NCBI GenBank assembly: GCA_003598085.1
Contig: QZKU01000096.1
Span: 1 to 15,714, forward strand
Origin: Candidatus Abyssobacteria bacterium SURF_5
GTDB lineage: Bacteria; Abyssobacteria; SURF-5
DNA: 15,714 nt
Reading direction: 5' to 3'
The notes under the pieces were generated by a model that was given only the letters and a program-made list of their open reading frames with translations, was not told where the DNA came from and did not search any database. Positions 12,644-15,714 of this stretch are shown piece after piece. The stretch's first letter is position 1. Every line of letters starts with the position of its first letter. The translations under genes and the position numbers were made by a program.

Positions 12644-14292
12644 AACCGCGTTTCCTCGTCGAGGGTCATGGCGTTGCGCGGGCACTCGAATGCGCAGATG
12701 CCGCAGCCTTTGCAATAATCGTAATCAATGGAGTAATCTGCCGCGCCCGATTTCCTGATCGCGATGTCGGGACAATAGATGCGGCAGGTGTCGCACGCGA
12801 TGCATGCGCCGCAGTGAAAACATCTGCCCGCTTCCTCGGTCGCTGAATGAGAGTGAATGTCTCGATAAATTTCCTGAAATGTTCTCTCTCTTTCCCGCAG
12901 CGACAACATGGGCAGGCGGATGCGCGGCTTGTGCGGGAAGTAATCCATGTTCAGGCTTTCAAAACGGGCAACGTCATGCTCAGGATAGGCTGCCGGATCT
13001 TCGATCGAGCCGCCAAGCGAGGCATGGATAAGAATCGCAGCGCGGCGTCCGGACCCAATTGCATGAGAAACCGTGCGGATCGAGGTGACCAGGTCGCCGC
13101 CGATAAAGACGTTCTCACGAAGTTCCGCGGATGCCTTGGATTGCGTGAGCGCCTGTTCCATCAAACGATTGTCCGGCGCCTCGCCGATCGCTGTGATGAC
13201 AGTGTCGGCCTGCAGCAGGAATCGAGAGCCGGCAAGCGGTTCCGGCTGTCGGCGTCCCGAACGGTCCGGCTCGCCGAGGCGGCACTGCTCGCAGGCGACC
13301 AGAAGGCCGCCGCCCGCATCGCGGGCGATTTCCGAGAGCTGAACGAGATATCGAATTGCGACACCCTCCTTCTGGGCCTCTTCCACTTCGGGCGCATATG
13401 CCGGCATCTCGTTTCTTGTGCGGCGATAAAGAAGAGTCGGCTGAGCGCCCAGCCGCAATGCGCTTCGCGCCGCATCCACAGCGGCATTCCCTCCGCCGAT
13501 TACCAGGACTGTTTTGCCGATTGCGGGAATCCGTCCGCTATTGACCAGCTTCAGAAAACTCAGCGCGTCGATGACTCTTTCTTCCTCTTCACCCGGGATC
13601 CCCAGTTTTCGCACGCTGCCGAAACCACTCGCGAGAAAAACCGCATCATGCCGCTGTCTCAACTCTTCGAGGTCGTTTATCGCCGTGCCTGTTTTCAGGT
13701 CGATGCCCAGGCTGAGTATGTTATCTATTTCCTCACACAAAACGTCCTTCGGAAGACGATACGCCGGAATCCCATATCGCAACAGCCCGCCCGGTTCAGT
13801 CTCGGCCTCAAAAATGGTAACGCTGTGTCCCAGTCGGGCAAGATGAAACGCGCAGGTTAGACCTGCCGGGCCCGCGCCGAGAACGGCTATTCTCTTGCCG
13901 GTTTGCGGGAACTTGTATTTTCCGACCTTACTTTTTGTGTGGTCGCCGATATACCGTTCGAGGGCGTGTATCGCTATCGGTCGATCAAACTGCCCACGAT
14001 TGCATTCGGTCTCGCATGGATGAAAACACACCCGGCCGCAGACTCGAGGAAACGGGTTGACCTCCCTGATTATCCGGCCCGCCTCCTCCAGGTTGCCTTC
14101 CTGCAACCGCCTGATCCAAAGCTCGACCCGCTCTCCCGCGGGACAGGCGGCAATGCACGGTGAAAGTTTTTCCTCATATCGCGGACGCAAGTACCGCCAG
14201 CTGCCGGTCAGGTTGTCAACTACTCCTGCCCGCGAAACGGGCCCGGGCGCGGGAAGAATTTTTGGCAGTTTCTTCTCTTTTTTTGCACTCAT
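12640..14292 (-). CDS. GltD-like FAD/NAD(P)H oxidoreductase fused to 2x[4Fe-4S] ferredoxin (PorD-like) domain
   Basis: A 550-residue electron-transfer subunit. The N-terminus has the Fer4_20-type cysteines C46, C50, C85, C89, C93 and C97. An FAD Rossmann motif, VLGAGPAG, lies at 137-144. An NAD(P)H Rossmann motif, VIGGGNAA, lies at 264-271, followed by the RR pair seen in GltD relatives. A second FAD-contact motif, VFIGGDLV, lies at 395-402. The C-terminal part (491-537) has clusters of Cys, CIACDTCRIYCP and CKGCGICAFECP, i.e. two [4Fe-4S] sites in the place of the usual separate delta subunit. Known: GltD-type flavoproteins move electrons between NAD(P)H and iron-sulfur partners. Inferred: it connects the oxidoreductase's ferredoxin pool with NAD(P). 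It is joined to the gamma and alpha genes by ATGA overlaps on both sides. Confidence 0.9.
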   Translation of the reverse strand: MSAKKEKKLPKILPAPGPVSRAGVVDNLTGSWRYLRPRYEEKLSPCIAACPAGERVELWIRRLQEGNLEEAGRIIREVNPFPRVCGRVCFHPCETECNRGQFDRPIAIHALERYIGDHTKSKVGKYKFPQTGKRIAVLGAGPAGLTCAFHLARLGHSVTIFEAETEPGGLLRYGIPAYRLPKDVLCEEIDNILSLGIDLKTGTAINDLEELRQRHDAVFLASGFGSVRKLGIPGEEEERVIDALSFLKLVNSGRIPAIGKTVLVIGGGNAAVDAARSALRLGAQPTLLYRRTRNEMPAYAPEVEEAQKEGVAIRYLVQLSEIARDAGGGLLVACEQCRLGEPDRSGRRQPEPLAGSRFLLQADTVITAIGEAPDNRLMEQALTQSKASAELRENVFIGGDLVTSIRTVSHAIGSGRRAAILIHASLGGSIEDPAAYPEHDVARFESLNMDYFPHKPRIRLPMLSLRERERTFQEIYRDIHSHSATEEAGRCFHCGACIACDTCRIYCPDIAIRKSGAADYSIDYDYCKGCGICAFECPRNAMTLDEETRL

Positions 14293-14861
14293 TTGTTTGT
14301 TGCCGGCGTTGTAATTAGACTTGCCTGCTCGTACGCATCCTGTGCGGCGGCGGCGTTTTGCTCCGGCCCTTTCGGTACACCTTCCCGGATGGCTTGAAGC
14401 ACCGACTCGATGCGCACCAAGCCGCTGACTTGCGCGAACGCGCCGAGGATGGCGGTATTGACTATCGGGTTCGTACTCGTGCCGAGATTATGCTTTACTG
14501 CGATAGCGGTCGCATCGACGGCAGCGACGGTGTAACGCTGCAATTCAGGGTTTGAAAGGGGGCGGGGCGCAATATTCAGAACAATGAGGCCGCCGGCCTT
14601 CAACCCGCCGACCACGCTCGTTTCATGCAACAGCGTCGGGTCGAGCACCACGATTATGTCCGGCTCGTAAATATTGCAGCGGATGTAGATGGGGGAATCA
14701 TCGATTCTGGTGAAGGCGGTCACCGGCGCGCCGCGGCGTTCCACTCCAAAGGCGGGAAATGATTGCACGTGCTTCCCTTCATGGAAAAACGCATCGGCAA
14801 GAATCTTTGCCGCCACGACGGCGCCTTGGCCGCCTCTTCCATGAAACCGAATTTCAATCAT
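14289..14861 (-). CDS. porG: 2-oxoacid:ferredoxin oxidoreductase, gamma subunit
   Basis: A 190-residue gamma subunit with the diagnostic opening [18 protein letters not shown] and the later [19 protein letters not shown] (about 35-53), which belong to the CoA-contacting domain of these enzymes. The ATG at 14861 is chosen because the domain begins at residue 2 and GGGAA lies a few bases upstream; the in-frame start at 14948 would overlap the regulator's stop and add unrelated residues. Its TGA overlaps the next gene's ATG (ATGA, 14289-14292). The gap of 83 bp to the XRE-cupin gene shows no terminator and no good promoter, so one transcript is likely. Confidence 0.92.
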
Positions 14862-14916
14862 TATGTTCCCGGTAAATGCTATCCTGCAGCGAATCGGGTC
14901 CCATGGGCAAATGCAT
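14854..14916 (-). CDS. Candidate 20-residue small ORF ahead of the gamma subunit
   Basis: ATG at 14916 to TGA at 14856-14854, with predicted peptide [25 protein letters not shown] at 14920-14924 precedes it, though the 3-nt spacing is short. Its stop lies within the first codons of the gamma gene, so ribosomes finishing it would be positioned to start there. It could be a leader peptide that couples translation, a real small protein, or chance; an upstream in-frame ATG at 14934 would make it 26 residues. Confidence 0.25.
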
Positions 14917-14944
14917 GTTCTCCTGGAAAACCATTCGGTTGCGG

Positions 14945-15538
14945 TCAACTCTCCGGATAGATAACCACCACGGCGCGAGGTTTCCTGTCGCCCTTGCCGA
15001 TAAACGCATGGGGCATACTTGAATCGAAATACAGGCTGTCTCCCTCGTGCAGGCGAACCACCTCGTCGTCGGCGTGAAATTCGATCTCGCCGTCAAGGAC
15101 ATACATGAACTCCTCTCCTCGATGGCTGACCGGCGGCACCTGCTCGTCGATATCTATATCGAATTCAACCAGGAACGGCTCCATATGTCGTTCCGCAAGC
15201 CGGAACGAGAGCGACTCATACGAGTAACTCAGCGGCGACTTCTCCGGCGTGGGCCGGCGCGCCACCCGCTTATGGTCCCCCTTGCGGACCACCTCGTACC
15301 GCTTCGGCGGAGCGACATCCGAAAAAAAATCGCCGATATGCACGTTCAGTGCATTGGCGAGTTTCAGGAGCGTCGCAACCGGCGGCGTTACCGCCTCGCT
15401 CTCGATCTGCGAAAGCACGATGGCGGTAAGCCCCGCCCGTTCAGCCGCCTCCGTCACGGACAACTTTTTGGCTTCCCGCAACGTCCGAATTTTTGCGCCA
15501 AGCCGCAATTCCTTTGCGCCACTCTCTTGTCGGGGCAT
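14945..15538 (-). CDS. XRE-family HTH regulator with C-terminal cupin sensor domain
   Basis: A 197-residue transcription factor: XRE-type helix-turn-helix at about 13-67 (LGAKIRTLREAKKLSVTEAA, then LSQIESEAVTPPVATLLKLA), a basic linker at about 78-100, and a cupin barrel at about 118-195. H139 and E142/E143 (SHRGEEFMYVLDGEIEF) and H177 (SMPHAF) match cupin metal or ligand positions. Members of this group sense small molecules and control adjacent metabolic genes, so it probably regulates the oxidoreductase operon it heads, and itself. The ATG at 15538 is set by a near-perfect Shine-Dalgarno site, GGGAGGT (- strand, 15546-15552), with 7-nt spacing. The in-frame ATG at 15577 falls within the promoter's -10 box and is excluded if that promoter is used. 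Confidence 0.9.
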   Translation of the reverse strand: MPRQESGAKELRLGAKIRTLREAKKLSVTEAAERAGLTAIVLSQIESEAVTPPVATLLKLANALNVHIGDFFSDVAPPKRYEVVRKGDHKRVARRPTPEKSPLSYSYESLSFRLAERHMEPFLVEFDIDIDEQVPPVSHRGEEFMYVLDGEIEFHADDEVVRLHEGDSLYFDSSMPHAFIGKGDRKPRAVVVIYPES

Positions 15539-15575
15539 ACGTACGACCTCCCAAAAGCTTATCGCAGTTTCCTTC

Positions 15576-15605
15576 ATTATACCACCGCAAGTCATGATTC
15601 ATCAA
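15576..15605 (-). promoter_or_regulatory. Sigma70-type promoter of the regulator/oxidoreductase operon
   Basis: On the - strand, TTGATG (15600-15605) and TATAAT (15576-15581, perfect) are separated by 18 bp. Transcription would start near 15568, giving a leader of about 30 nt with the strong Shine-Dalgarno site at 15546-15552. The slightly long spacer and imperfect -35 leave room for regulation by the cupin-XRE protein. Confidence 0.7.
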
Positions 15606-15636
15606 CCGTTTTTCGCCCAGCGATTCCGCAAACCGG

Positions 15637-15651
15637 GTGGGGAATTCCCAC
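15637..15651. promoter_or_regulatory. Palindromic site upstream of the operon promoter, candidate operator
   Basis: GTGGG-GAATT-CCCAC is a 5-bp inverted repeat with a 5-bp centre, and it contains the perfect 10-bp palindrome GGGAATTCCC (15640-15649). It lies 31 bp upstream of the -35 box of the XRE-cupin gene, a place where an activator or autoregulator could bind. No second copy near the promoter was seen, so the assignment to this regulator is a guess. Confidence 0.35.
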
Positions 15652-15714
15652 ATAAGTTCTTGAGTTGCCTTAAGTAATCCCACCAGCAGATTTCTTGAGC
15701 AAAGTCGCGATCAA

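Noticed and set aside
12847-13860. Open frame of about 337 codons on the + strand
   Set aside because: Antisense to the GltD-PorD fusion gene, whose Fe-S, FAD and NAD(P) motifs are intact; the shadow peptide is low-complexity basic and matches nothing.
14862-14948. N-terminal extension of the gamma subunit
   Set aside because: The added residues are unlike the family, whose conserved domain begins immediately at the ATG at 14861.
1-15714. CRISPR array, insertion sequence or prophage signature
   Set aside because: No regularly spaced repeats, terminal inverted repeats with a transposase, integrase, or phage structural genes are present.

Overview
The window reads as chromosomal DNA of an uncultured, probably anaerobic Gram-negative bacterium. 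The evidence is a PBP1B-type murein synthase with a lipoprotein partner, classical sigma70-like promoters, Shine-Dalgarno sites, and a CoA/ferredoxin-based 2-oxoacid metabolism. Desulfobacterota or a neighbouring candidate phylum is a guess; nothing here fixes the taxonomy. I see no rRNA, tRNA, insertion sequence, integrase or CRISPR array.

Left block (1-3733, + strand), cell envelope. A short leader holds a possible C-terminal fragment of an upstream gene and a tandem 10-bp repeat. It is followed by a tightly packed operon: a membrane-anchored SIMPL-domain protein, a bifunctional PBP1B-like transglycosylase/transpeptidase, and a small TPR lipoprotein. The lipoprotein start lies inside the PBP gene, and its architecture suggests an LpoP-type activator of the synthase.

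Middle block (3734-7647). A well-formed promoter drives a single gene for the alpha (CoA-binding, phospho-His) subunit of an ADP-forming acyl-CoA synthetase, without its ATP-grasp beta subunit. A bidirectional terminator separates it from a convergent two-gene operon of secreted proteins on the - strand. The first is a 432-residue protein in which I recognise a divergent transglutaminase-like Cys/His/Asp triad; the second is a small helical HEAT-like protein. This operon has a near-consensus promoter and an approximately 150-nt leader with strong potential for folded RNA structure.

Right block (7648-15605, - strand), one long apparent operon. A sigma70-like promoter precedes an XRE-cupin regulator. 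Then come four genes of a 2-oxoacid:ferredoxin oxidoreductase in the order gamma, GltD-like/PorD fusion, alpha, beta, joined by three successive ATGA stop/start overlaps. After a 105-nt spacer follow a small three-helix membrane protein and a large cytoplasmic protein resembling GH38/GH57-type glycoside hydrolases. The oxidoreductase would convert a 2-oxoacid to an acyl-CoA plus reduced ferredoxin, with the flavoprotein subunit linking it to NAD(P)H. The acyl-CoA synthetase alpha subunit in the middle block could, with a beta subunit from elsewhere, recover ATP from such an acyl-CoA. Candidate small ORFs of 20 and 27 codons sit in the two larger intergenic gaps of this operon.
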